Shown here in pieces: positions 32,785 through 42,050 of a stretch of 49,322 nucleotides of DNA; positions within the stretch are counted from its first letter, which is position 1; every line of letters starts with the position of its first letter. Below the pieces are notes generated by a model, which did no database searches, was not told the DNA's origin, and worked only from the letters and a program-made list of their open reading frames with translations. The position numbers and the translations under genes were made by a program. This DNA comes from Bradyrhizobiaceae bacterium (GTDB lineage: Bacteria; Pseudomonadota; Alphaproteobacteria; Rhizobiales; Aestuariivirgaceae): contig CANJMQ010000026.1 of the NCBI GenBank assembly GCA_947475225.1, forward strand, positions 1 through 49,322. The letters are read 5' to 3'.

Positions 32785-33797
32785 GCGAGCAACGTCACCC
32801 GCAGGCCTTCGTGCTCGACGAGCCCGAAGGGCAGGACCAGCCGCAGAGGAAACCGCGCGCCATCACCGGCATCACCTTCGAGCCGGAGGTGGACGAGGGC
32901 GCGCTCATCGTCATGCCGCCCGCCATGTCGCGCCCTGCGCGCTTCCGCTGGGGCGCGCTGCTGTTCTCCGCGCTCTTCACCCTGGTCACCATGTGGGCGG
33001 GCCTGTCGATCACCCAGCTGGTCGAGAATTTCTTCGCGCGTTCCCCCGTCCTCGGCTGGACGGCGCTGGCTGTTGCCGCCATCGCTGCCTTCGCCGCACT
33101 CGCCATCATCCTGCGCGAGATCTGGGCACTGGCGCGCCTGCGCCGCATCGAGCACATCCAGGTCGATGCCGCCCATGCCATCAACACTGACGACACGGCC
33201 GCCGCCAAGCGCGCGGTGGACAATCTCAAGTCGCTCTATGCCGGCCGCTCCGATGCGCAGCTGGGCCTGCGCGAGATGAAGCGCCATGACGGCGACATCC
33301 TCGACGGGCGTGACCGGATCCGCCTTGCTGAGCGCCACCTCATCGACTGGCGCGACGGGGAGGCCCACCGCATCATCGCCCATGCGGCGCGGCGCATCAC
33401 GCTGCTGACCACGGTGGCCCCCACCGCCGCACTCGACATCCTGCTGGTGGCCGCGCAGAACCTGCGCATGATACGCGAACTGGCAACGCTCTATGGCGGC
33501 CGGCCGTCCACCCTCTCCACGCTGCGCCTCGCCCGCATGGTGGTGAGCCACCTCGCCGTCACCGGCGGCATCGCGCTGTCCGACAATCTTCTCCAGCACG
33601 TGGTGGGCCGCGGGCTTCTCGGCCGCCTCTCGGCGCGCTTCGGCGAGGGCACCGTGAACGGCATCCTCACCGCCCGCGTCGGCCTTGCGGCGCGTGACGT
33701 CTGCCGCCCCATCCCGCAGGAAACCTCCGCCAAGGACACGCTCGGCAGCCTGATGAAGGAACTCGTCTCAACCGCCCCGCAGGAGAAGGACGCGTGA
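32781..33797 (+). CDS. ycjF: YcjF/TIGR01620 family membrane protein (DUF697)
   Basis: This 338-aa inner-membrane protein has two spans near residues 54-75 and 92-112 (LLFSALFTLVTMWAGLSIT, TALAVAAIAAFAALAIILREIW). A soluble DUF697-like C-terminal domain contains LTTVAPTAALDILLVAAQNLRMIRELATLYGGRPS. It is coupled to YcjX by the ATGA overlap and to the next gene by a GTGA overlap. It probably anchors YcjX at the membrane; function beyond that is unknown. Confidence 0.88.
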   Translation: MSEQRHPQAFVLDEPEGQDQPQRKPRAITGITFEPEVDEGALIVMPPAMSRPARFRWGALLFSALFTLVTMWAGLSITQLVENFFARSPVLGWTALAVAAIAAFAALAIILREIWALARLRRIEHIQVDAAHAINTDDTAAAKRAVDNLKSLYAGRSDAQLGLREMKRHDGDILDGRDRIRLAERHLIDWRDGEAHRIIAHAARRITLLTTVAPTAALDILLVAAQNLRMIRELATLYGGRPSTLSTLRLARMVVSHLAVTGGIALSDNLLQHVVGRGLLGRLSARFGEGTVNGILTARVGLAARDVCRPIPQETSAKDTLGSLMKELVSTAPQEKDA

Positions 33798-34135
33798 AGC
33801 GCCTCGCCGCCCTGTTCCTTCTGCCGCTGCTGGCAAGTCCCGCCGCAGCCGAGAGCCGCGGCACGCGCATCGCCATGGCGGTGGCGCTCCTCGACGTCAC
33901 GGCAGAGCATTGCGAGGGCCGCTACAAGCTCGACGCGCAGGTGAAGGCCACCCTCTTCGAGCACTTCCACGAATATGACATCGCGGGCCTCGCCTCGCTG
34001 CTCTCGAAGCCTCTCAACAATTTCTACGAGGACTTCACCTACCAGGTGAAGCAGGGCCGAGACGCCTTCTGCCGCAAGGCGCCCGAGGTGGCGGCGCGCA
34101 CCGGCTATCCGGTGATCGTGGCGGGCGGCGGCTGA
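33794..34135 (+). CDS. Small secreted protein between YcjF and VWA genes
   Basis: This 113-aa protein starts with GTG and has a Sec signal, MKRLAALFLLPLLASPAAA. The mature part of about 94 residues has two cysteines (TAEHCEGRYKL and DAFCRKAPEV), a possible disulfide. It overlaps both neighbours (GTGA upstream and a one-base overlap with the next ATG), so it is translated in the same operon. I do not recognise the family. Co-translation with YcjF and a VWA protein suggests a periplasmic partner. Confidence 0.75.
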   Translation: MKRLAALFLLPLLASPAAAESRGTRIAMAVALLDVTAEHCEGRYKLDAQVKATLFEHFHEYDIAGLASLLSKPLNNFYEDFTYQVKQGRDAFCRKAPEVAARTGYPVIVAGGG

Positions 34136-35310
34136 TGTTCCTCACCTTCTTCACGGAGCTGAAGGGCGCGGGCGTCCCCGTCTCGCTCAAGGAATACTTG
34201 ACCCTCATCGAGGCCCTGAATGCCGACCTCGGTCAATATTCAACCGAGCAGTTCTACTATCTCTCGCGCGCCGCACTGGTGAAGGACGAGCGCAACCTTG
34301 ACCGTTTCGACCGCGTCTTCGGCCACGTCTTCAAGGGCCTCGAAAATCCCGGCGATGCGCTGCTGGCCGAGATCCCCGAGGAGTGGCTGAGGAAGCTCGC
34401 CGAGAAGCACCTCAGCGAGGAAGAGAAGAAGCTCGTCAAGTCACTCGGCGGTCTCGACAGGATTCTCGAGGAGCTGAAGAAGCGCCTCGATGAGCAGAAG
34501 GGCCGCCATCAGGGTGGCAGCAAATGGGTCGGCACCGCCGGCACCTCGCCCTTCGGCGCCTATGGCTACAACCCGGCGGGCGTCAGGATTGGGCAGGACA
34601 AGAACCGCAACAACTCCGCCGTGAAGGTGTGGGACAAGCGCGAGTTCAAGGACCTCGACGACACGGTGGAACTCGGCACCCGCAACATCAAGGTGGCGCT
34701 CAGGCGGCTGCGCAAGTTCGCCCGCCAGGGCGCAGCGGAGGAACTCGACCTCCCAGACACCATCCGCTCCACCGCGCGGCAGGGCTGGCTTGACGTGAAG
34801 CTGGTGCCGGAGCGGCGCAACACGGTGAAGGTGCTGATCTTCTTCGACGTCGGCGGTTCGATGGACCCGCACATCCGCATCTGCGAGGAGCTGTTCTCGG
34901 CGGCGCGCGCCGAGTTCAAGCACCTCGAATATTTCTACTTCCACAACTGCGTCTATGAGGGCGTGTGGAAGAACAACCACCGCCGCAATAGCGAGCGCCT
35001 CGACACCCGGAAGCTGCTTCACACCTACCCGCACGACTACCGGGTGATCTTCGTTGGCGATGCCGCGATGAGCCCCTTCGAACTCACCCATGAGGGCGGC
35101 TCGGTCGAACACTGGAACGAGGAGCCGGGCATCGCCTGGCTCACACGCATCGCCGCAACCTATCCCAAGGCCGTATGGCTCAATCCTTCACAGGAAAAAT
35201 ACTGGGGCTACTCGCCGTCGATCAGCCTGGTCGCGCGTACCTTCGAGGGCCGCATGTTCCCGCTGACGCTCGACGGCATCGACCGCGCCATGCGCGAACT
35301 GGTGCGTTGA
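34135..35310 (+). CDS. CoxE-like VWA domain protein
   Basis: This 391-aa protein has an N-terminal CoxE-type region (FFTELKGAGVPVSLKEYLTLIEALNADL, then FDRVFGHVFKGLENP) and a C-terminal von Willebrand A domain (from about residue 225). Its metal site reads VLIFFDVGGSMDPHI, with Gly in the place of the first Ser of DxSxS, followed by RVIFVGDAAMSPFEL. It is the usual partner of the MoxR-type ATPase, here encoded 8.4 kb upstream. Together they are expected to act in maturation of a target complex; the target is not evident. Confidence 0.9.
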   Translation: MFLTFFTELKGAGVPVSLKEYLTLIEALNADLGQYSTEQFYYLSRAALVKDERNLDRFDRVFGHVFKGLENPGDALLAEIPEEWLRKLAEKHLSEEEKKLVKSLGGLDRILEELKKRLDEQKGRHQGGSKWVGTAGTSPFGAYGYNPAGVRIGQDKNRNNSAVKVWDKREFKDLDDTVELGTRNIKVALRRLRKFARQGAAEELDLPDTIRSTARQGWLDVKLVPERRNTVKVLIFFDVGGSMDPHIRICEELFSAARAEFKHLEYFYFHNCVYEGVWKNNHRRNSERLDTRKLLHTYPHDYRVIFVGDAAMSPFELTHEGGSVEHWNEEPGIAWLTRIAATYPKAVWLNPSQEKYWGYSPSISLVARTFEGRMFPLTLDGIDRAMRELVR

Positions 35311-35407
35311 ATGACCTACCGCGGCGTCACCAGGGTCTTGGCCGGGCAGCGACGGAAACGCCGCGCCGGCACGTCTTACCTGCATCGGATCACAATGGAG
35401 CATCACA

Positions 35408-36034
35408 ATGCGTAATCGAACCAAGTTTCTCCTCGGCTTTGGCGCCGTGGCCATGCTGGCATTGGGCGGCCTCGCAGGCCTCGCCCAGGCGGACATGGAC
35501 GGCGGCATGCATGGCGGCCATTGCGGCATGGGCGGCGGCCATGGCCCCGGCATGATGGGCCGCCGGCTGATGGAGCGTTACGACGCCAACAAGGACGGCA
35601 AGATCACCCAGGCCGAGATCGACCAGAACCGCCAGCAGTGGCTGGCCGACGCCGACACCAACAAGGACGGCACGCTGTCGCTCGAGGAATTCAAGGTGTT
35701 GTGGCTCAAGTCGCGCAACGAGATGATGGTGCGCGATTTCCAGTTCTTCGACCGTGATGGCAGCGGCCAGGTGACGGTCGAGGAATACAAGGGCCCGATG
35801 GCAGACATGGTGGCCAACCGCGACCAGAACGCCGATGGTTCGCTCGGCGCCGATGATCGCCCGGCACGCGGTGAAGGCCGCGGCTGGCGCCATGGCTGGA
35901 TGATGGGCCACGGCAAGATGGGCGAAGGCATGGGCCACGGCATGATGGACGGCGGCAAAGGCTCCTGCGTGGGCGGCGATGGCGGCCCGGACCAGCCCGG
36001 CGAGGCACCGGCAGACGAACCTTCCAATCCCTGA
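35408..36034 (+). CDS. Periplasmic EF-hand protein with His/Met/Gly-rich flanks
   Basis: This 208-aa protein has a signal peptide (FLLGFGAVAMLALGGLAGLAQA). Four EF-hand loops follow: DANKDGKITQAEI, DTNKDGTLSLEEF, DRDGSGQVTVEEY and a degenerate DQNADGSLGADD. Both flanks are rich in His, Met and Gly: MHGGHCGMGGGHGPGMMG just after cleavage, and HGWMMGHGKMGEGMGHGMMDGG at the C-terminus. That composition suggests additional soft-metal binding (Cu or Ni) beside Ca2+. GGAG precedes the ATG. A Ca2+/H+ antiporter gene lies 2.5 kb further on. The role, sensor or buffer, is unknown. Confidence 0.88.
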   Translation: MRNRTKFLLGFGAVAMLALGGLAGLAQADMDGGMHGGHCGMGGGHGPGMMGRRLMERYDANKDGKITQAEIDQNRQQWLADADTNKDGTLSLEEFKVLWLKSRNEMMVRDFQFFDRDGSGQVTVEEYKGPMADMVANRDQNADGSLGADDRPARGEGRGWRHGWMMGHGKMGEGMGHGMMDGGKGSCVGGDGGPDQPGEAPADEPSNP

Positions 36035-36048
36035 CCTCGCAGCGCCCT

Positions 36049-36108
36049 GAACCCCCACCCCTCCCCTCTCCACAAGGGGCAGGGATAGGGGGGCCAAGGG
36101 GTGGGTCC
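36049..36108. repeat. C/G-run palindromic intergenic element
   Basis: Between the EF-hand and YeeE genes, ACCCCCACCCCT (36050-36061) is mirrored by AAGGGGTGGGT (36096-36106). An inner CCCCT...AAGGGG hairpin lies within. This form of REP-like element, with alternating CCCC and GGGG runs, is common between genes of Hyphomicrobiales. It may end or stabilise transcripts. Confidence 0.6.
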
Positions 36109-36152
36109 TTTTCCTGCTTGAGCGGCGGCCTCTTTGCCGTCATCAAGGGCTC

Positions 36153-36608
36153 ATGGACCAGCTTGACGGACATTCCTTCGCAACGGCTTTCACGCCGCTT
36201 TCCGGCCTCACCGGCGGCATCCTGATCGGCCTTTCGGCAGTGCTGCTGATGGGCGGGCTGGGCCGCGTGGCCGGTGTTTCCGGCATTTTCGGCGCCCTGC
36301 TGGGGCGCTGGACAGCGGGCAGCACTTGGCGCGTCCTGTTCATCATCGGCCTGCTGGCGGGAACCTTCCTCACCTCGCGGCTGGGCGGTTTTGATTCGGA
36401 CACCATGCACTTCCCCGGCAATCCGCTGACCACGGTGCTGGGCGGCCTGCTGGTCGGGCTGGGCACCATGCTGGGTTCGGGCTGCACCTCGGGCCACGGT
36501 ATCTGCGGCATCGCCCGGCTGTCCGTCCGCAGCATCGTCTCGACGGCGGTGTTCATGTTCTTCGCGGTGGCCACCGTCTACATGCTGCGCCACGTGATCG
36601 GAGCCTGA
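36153..36608 (+). CDS. YeeE/YedE family membrane protein, N-terminal half
   Basis: This 151-aa protein has four to five membrane spans. It carries the hallmark GSGCTSGHGICGIARLS near residue 108, the motif with the Cys that relays sulfur in thiosulfate/sulfide uptake proteins of the YeeE/PmpAB family. In this organism the transporter is split into two genes, this half and the next one two bases downstream. Transport of thiosulfate or another sulfur species is predicted from the family. Confidence 0.9.
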   Translation: MDQLDGHSFATAFTPLSGLTGGILIGLSAVLLMGGLGRVAGVSGIFGALLGRWTAGSTWRVLFIIGLLAGTFLTSRLGGFDSDTMHFPGNPLTTVLGGLLVGLGTMLGSGCTSGHGICGIARLSVRSIVSTAVFMFFAVATVYMLRHVIGA

Positions 36609-36610
36609 GG

Positions 36611-37045
36611 ATGGACAAGCTCACCGCACTGCTTGCAGGCCTGCTGTTCGGCGCAGGCATCACGCTCTCCGGCATGGTGAACCCCATGAAGGTGCAGAAC
36701 TTCATGGACATCTTCGGAAGCTGGGACCCGACGCTGCTCTTCGTCATGGCCGCCGCACTCGCCGTCACCTATGCGGGCTACCAGCTGGTGCTCAAGGCGC
36801 CGCGCCCGCGCTTTGCCCTCGCCTTCATCATCCCGTCGCTGCAAGGGATCGACGAGCGGCTGATCGGTGGTGCTGTGGTCTTCGGACTTGGCTGGGGCCT
36901 GTCGGGCTTCTGCCCCGGCCCAGCCATCGCCTCGCTGGTCTTCGGCTACTGGCCGTCAGTCCTGTTCGTCGTCGCCATGGCGGTGGGCATGATGCTGGCC
37001 CGCCACCTGTTCCTCGGCACCGACGAGACCAAGTCAGGCGGCTAG
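36611..37045 (+). CDS. YeeE/YedE family membrane protein, C-terminal half
   Basis: This 144-aa protein has four membrane spans and the partner motif GWGLSGFCPGPAIASLVFG around residue 97. It complements the preceding half, giving the two-component PmpA/PmpB form. It overlaps by four bases at its end with the convergent DUF2892 gene, another sulfur-associated membrane domain. Confidence 0.9.
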   Translation: MDKLTALLAGLLFGAGITLSGMVNPMKVQNFMDIFGSWDPTLLFVMAAALAVTYAGYQLVLKAPRPRFALAFIIPSLQGIDERLIGGAVVFGLGWGLSGFCPGPAIASLVFGYWPSVLFVVAMAVGMMLARHLFLGTDETKSGG

Positions 37046-37245
37046 GCCTTCGTCACGCCGCAGCTGTTGACACCGAGGATCGAATAGAGCGGACAATTGC
37101 CGACCAGCGCGGTCAGCAGCGGGATGACGCCGAGCCAGCCGACCCAGTTGTAGCCCGTCGCCGGTGCGAGCAGCGCATACCACAGGAACACCAGGCCAAT
37201 GATGATGCGCAACGCGCGGTCGACGTTGCCGATATTCTTGGTCAT
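37042..37245 (-). CDS. DUF2892 family inner-membrane protein
   Basis: This 67-aa protein has two membrane helices (ALRIIIGLVFLWYALLAP and WLGVIPLLTALVGNCPLYSILG). It matches the DUF2892 domain found C-terminal to rhodanese in YgaP. It starts MTKNIGNVDRALR and has two Cys (GNCPLY, NSCGVT). No rhodanese gene is adjacent, but the YeeE/YedE pair next to it supports a sulfur-related role. Confidence 0.9.
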   Translation of the reverse strand: MTKNIGNVDRALRIIIGLVFLWYALLAPATGYNWVGWLGVIPLLTALVGNCPLYSILGVNSCGVTKA

Positions 37246-37297
37246 GTGAGACTCCCTCGCCCGGCGCGGCCAGTCCGCAACCCGGAAACTACTTATA

Positions 37298-38383
37298 TCA
37301 GATTCGCTGATAGTTACGCATCAATTGCAGAAGCGCGTCTGCGGGCAGGGCCACGGCAGTGTTGCCGTCGCGGCCGACCATCGTCTCGGCCATCAGCATG
37401 GCATCGATGACCGCTTCTTCCGTGGCCTCCACCGTGGCCAGGAACAGCTTGTCGATATCAGCGTTGCCCAGCGTCTCCATGCGGGCGACACCGCTGCGCT
37501 GGCTGAGGGCCTGCTCGTTGGCCGTCGAGAAGGCGAGGAAGATGTCACCCGATGAGTTGTTGCCCACCGTCCCGGTGCGCGCCAGGCCCAGCGGCACGCG
37601 GCGCGCGAGGCGCTTCAGCTGGTGTGCCATCAGCGGCGCATCGGTGGCGACGATGGCGATGACCGAGCCCTGCTCCTTGCCGCGCAGCTTGCCCTCCGGC
37701 AAATGGCGGCCCACCGGCACGCCCAGCACCGTGAAGTCCTCGCGCCGCCCGAAATTCGACTGCACGAAGACGCCCAGCGTGTAGCGTTGTCCGGAAATCT
37801 CGACGACCCGCGAGGCCGACCCATTGCCCGCCTTGAAGTCATAGGTCAGCATGCCGGTGCCACCGCCCACGCTGCCCATGGCCACCGGGCCCGAGATGGC
37901 GGAATCCAGCGCCGCCATGGTGTGCTCCGCCGTCACGTGGAATCCGTTGATATCGTTGAGGTCGCCGTCATAGGTCTCGGCGGCCACCGGCAGGCCCCAG
38001 TCCTGCCCGGTTCCCACGCCTTGGGTCACGAGCCAGCGGATCGTCGCATCGCGGGTCACCCCGCAGGAATGCGTGTTGGTGATGGTGATGGGCGTCTGCA
38101 GCTCGCCGCACTCCTCGATCCACACCACGCCCGTCATCTCGCCATTGCCGTTGAGTGCATAATATCCCGCAGCACACGGCACATGCGCCTTGGCACGCCC
38201 GCGCGGCAGGATGGCGGTGACACCGGTGCGCACCGGGCCGTGGCCCACCTTCAGGGGGCCCTCGCCCGAGATCAGCGTCACCTGCCCGACCTCGACGCCC
38301 GGAACGTCGGTGATGGCGTTCCACTGTCCGGGTGTTCCCGGAAACGGCAGGCCCAGCTCCCGGCCCCGCTTGCGCTTGCTCAC
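37298..38383 (-). CDS. P1 (S58, DmpA-type) family peptidase
   Basis: This 361-aa Ntn-hydrolase-like L-aminopeptidase/D-esterase has the family start NAITDVPGVEVGQVTL, PVAMGSVGGGTGMLTYDFKAGNGSASR, and the autocleavage/nucleophile region GTVGNNSSGDIFLAFSTAN. The precursor splits before the catalytic Ser into alpha and beta chains. The GTG start (MSKRKRG) at 38383 is preferred because GAGGGAGAG is four bases upstream; an upstream TTG extends it by five residues. No signal peptide is seen. The natural substrate is likely a peptide or amide. Confidence 0.9.
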   Translation of the reverse strand: MSKRKRGRELGLPFPGTPGQWNAITDVPGVEVGQVTLISGEGPLKVGHGPVRTGVTAILPRGRAKAHVPCAAGYYALNGNGEMTGVVWIEECGELQTPITITNTHSCGVTRDATIRWLVTQGVGTGQDWGLPVAAETYDGDLNDINGFHVTAEHTMAALDSAISGPVAMGSVGGGTGMLTYDFKAGNGSASRVVEISGQRYTLGVFVQSNFGRREDFTVLGVPVGRHLPEGKLRGKEQGSVIAIVATDAPLMAHQLKRLARRVPLGLARTGTVGNNSSGDIFLAFSTANEQALSQRSGVARMETLGNADIDKLFLATVEATEEAVIDAMLMAETMVGRDGNTAVALPADALLQLMRNYQRI

Positions 38384-38486
38384 GGCACTCTCCCTCAAAC
38401 GGTCAAATTCCTGTCGAACCTAGCAAATGTGCTTGCCGCGTCGAGGCCCAGCCTCTTTAACTCGAGTGCCTCAAAAGGAGACGCCT

Positions 38487-39584
38487 GTGGCCGGATCGAA
38501 GCATGCCGACAACCCGTGGTGGACGATGGCTTTCCCGCTGCTCGCCGCGGCGCTGGTCATCGCCTATTTTGCCGGGCTGGTGCCGAAGGATCAGCCGCTG
38601 GTCTTCGCACTCGAGGCGCTCATCCTGCTGGGTGCGGTGTTCTCCGCTGTGCACCACGCCGAGGTGGTCGGCAACCGGGTGGGCGAACCCTTCGGCTCGA
38701 TCATCCTCGCGGTCGCGGTCACCATCATCGAAGTCGGCCTCATCGTGGCGCTGATGCTGGCGGCCGATGACGGCGGCCCCACCATCGCGCGCGACACCGT
38801 CTATTCCGCCGTCATGCTGGTGCTCACCGGCCTGGTCGGCCTCTGCCTCGTGGTCGGCGGCCACAAGCACTATGAACAGACCATCAAGGTCAGTGGCACA
38901 TCCTCCTATCTTGCAGTGCTGGGCACGCTCACCGTCACCGCGCTGATCCTGCCGAACTTCACCACGTCCTCCACCGGCCCCACCTACAGCCCGGTGCAGC
39001 TCACCGCCGTGGCGCTGATCTCCATCATGCTCTATGGCGCCTTCATGTTCGTCCAGACGGTGCGCCACCGCGACTACTTCCTCGCCGCGGCGGATGACAC
39101 GCATGCCGAGGACTATGTGCTGCCCACCAACCGGCAGGCCTATGTCAGCCTGGCCTTCCTCTTTGTTTCCCTGGCGGGCGTGGTGCTGCTGGCCAAGATG
39201 CTGGCGCCGGCGCTCGACGATCTGATCGAACTGGCGGGCCTGCCGCCAGAGTTCACCGGCGTGGTCATCGCCGCGCTGGTCCTGGCGCCGGAGAGCATTG
39301 CCGCGGTGCGCGCCTCGCTCGCCAACCGGCCGCAGACCGCCATCAACCTGGCGCTGGGCTCGGCGCTGGCCTCGATCGCGCTGACCATTCCCATCATCAC
39401 GCTGCTCGGCGCCTTCGACAACGTGACGCTGTCGCTTGGCGTGCCGCCCGCCAAGATCGTGCTGCTGTCGCTCGCCCTCTTCGTCAGCGCCATCACCCTG
39501 CTGCCGGGCCGCACCACGGTGCTGCAGGGCTTCGTGCACCTCGGTCTGTTCATCATGTTCGTGGTGGTCGCCGCCGTGCCCTAG
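38487..39584 (+). CDS. Ca2+/H+ antiporter (CaCA family, ChaA-like)
   Basis: This 365-aa membrane protein has about eleven spans and two inverted CaCA repeats with the ion-binding acidic motifs GEPFGSIILAVAVTIIEVGL and FTGVVIAALVLAPESIAAVRASLANR. It is homologous to ChaA and related cation/proton antiporters, exporting Ca2+ (or Na+/K+). The GTG start at 38487 follows AAGGAG with a six-base spacer; an upstream in-frame ATG at 38427 has no such site. It stands alone between the peptidase and a long palindrome. Confidence 0.9.
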   Translation: MAGSKHADNPWWTMAFPLLAAALVIAYFAGLVPKDQPLVFALEALILLGAVFSAVHHAEVVGNRVGEPFGSIILAVAVTIIEVGLIVALMLAADDGGPTIARDTVYSAVMLVLTGLVGLCLVVGGHKHYEQTIKVSGTSSYLAVLGTLTVTALILPNFTTSSTGPTYSPVQLTAVALISIMLYGAFMFVQTVRHRDYFLAAADDTHAEDYVLPTNRQAYVSLAFLFVSLAGVVLLAKMLAPALDDLIELAGLPPEFTGVVIAALVLAPESIAAVRASLANRPQTAINLALGSALASIALTIPIITLLGAFDNVTLSLGVPPAKIVLLSLALFVSAITLLPGRTTVLQGFVHLGLFIMFVVVAAVP

Positions 39585-39765
39585 CAGGGCAGCCAGCTTG
39601 CCATGCGCGGGAAACCAAAAAGACAGGATCAGTCTTCCGAGGCAGGCCAGGAATGTCGGAATCATATCTTTTCCTAGCACTCCGAGCGCGCGCTGTCAAG
39701 GACTAAATTCCGTTCAGTGTGCTGTCCTCGCTCTCGTCCTGCCTCCCGGCTCTCCCGCTTCCCCA

Positions 39766-39862
39766 TTCACCCTGCGCGGGCTTGACCCTGGCATCCTTTT
39801 GCTCGGCTCCAAAAAAGGATCGCCGGGTCAGCCCCGGCGAAAGTGAAATGAAGCAGGGTGAA
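39766..39862. repeat. Long imperfect intergenic palindrome (39585-39894 gap)
   Basis: The 310-base gap between the antiporter and the ferredoxin reductase gene holds no gene. A palindrome fills its right half: outer arms TTCACCCTGC (39766-39775) and GCAGGGTGAA (39853-39862) are perfect. The inner arms CGGGCTTGACCCTGGCATCC (39777-39796) and GGATCGCCGGGTCAGCCCCG (39818-39837) are near-perfect. It resembles dispersed GGGTCAAGCCCGGCGATCC-type elements seen in Hyphomicrobiales. It separates two convergent genes and may act as a shared terminator. Confidence 0.65.
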
Positions 39863-39894
39863 GCGGAAAGAGGTAACTGCTCCGCCGGCCGGTC

Positions 39895-41310
<1,416 letters not shown>

Positions 41311-41347
41311 CTAGGGGATCAGCCGTTGAAACACAACAACGGGCGCG

Positions 41348-41719
41348 TCAGTTCACGGTAATGGGATAGGCGGTGCTGGCCGCCTGGCGGAATTCCACCG
41401 CCGCCGCCTTCAGACCCTGAAGGCGCAGCAGGCGCAGCTCGCCATCGCCCGGGAAGGCCAGCATTTCGAGACAAGCGGCCAGGTTCTGCAACTTTTGTGC
41501 GCCAACCGCCGCGCAGGACCCTTTCAGCGTGTGGGCGGCAAATTTCCAGTCCGCGCCCGACGCGGCGTCCTCCAGAAGCTGCAGCGTGGCTGGCAGCTGG
41601 GCCAGGAAAAGCCCCAGGACCTCTGCCGCAAGCCTTTGATCATGCATGGTATTATGCTCAAGACCCAGGCGGTCGAACACCGCGCTGTCGGCCCCGGGCT
41701 TCAGCTTGACACTTGCCAT
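41348..41719 (-). CDS. Histidine phosphotransfer (Hpt) domain protein
   Basis: This 123-aa four-helix Hpt protein has the phospho-acceptor H63 in KFAAHTLKGSCAAVGAQKLQ. It would relay phosphate between hybrid kinases and response regulators. The start MASVKLKPGAD at 41719 follows GGGAG; a 15-residue extension is less convincing. It is divergent from the giant membrane protein gene, and a CtrA-like box lies in the shared region. A hairpin CGTTCG-loop-CGAACG at 41288-41305 lies downstream but has only a weak T-run. Its partner kinase is not in the window. Confidence 0.87.
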   Translation of the reverse strand: MASVKLKPGADSAVFDRLGLEHNTMHDQRLAAEVLGLFLAQLPATLQLLEDAASGADWKFAAHTLKGSCAAVGAQKLQNLAACLEMLAFPGDGELRLLRLQGLKAAAVEFRQAASTAYPITVN

Positions 41720-41836
41720 GGTCTTTACACTCCCACACACCCCGTGGCGCAGCCTAGGCGCCAACCCCTGAGCAGTTGGTAAAGGGACTGCAGGAAAATC
41801 TCATTTTCCACAATTTTTTCAACGTTCTCCCGACCT

Positions 41837-41851
41837 TTAACCAATTTTTAA
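41837..41851. promoter_or_regulatory. CtrA-like box TTAA-N7-TTAA
   Basis: TTAA-CCAATTT-TTAA lies in the 331-base region between the divergent Hpt gene and giant-protein gene. The full TTAA-N7-TTAA form is the binding site of the alphaproteobacterial cell-cycle regulator CtrA. It is 118 bases before Hpt and about 200 bases before the giant gene, in a locally AT-rich stretch. Control of one or both genes by CtrA is inferred. Confidence 0.55.
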
Positions 41852-42050
41852 ATATTCGTGCCCGGCGGGCCGATGGCGGGTTCAACCGGCCCGCCCGATG
41901 GGCTATGGTAAAGTTTGCGAAGCCGTGTCCGGATGGGACCAGCCCGCGGCCGGTCATACAAAAGCCGGTCGGGGGCGGCATCGGATGCGTTTTGGGCAAC
42001 GCGGCATCCCGGCGGGAGCTGCATGTTTGTAATTGTGCGGGAATTGACAC

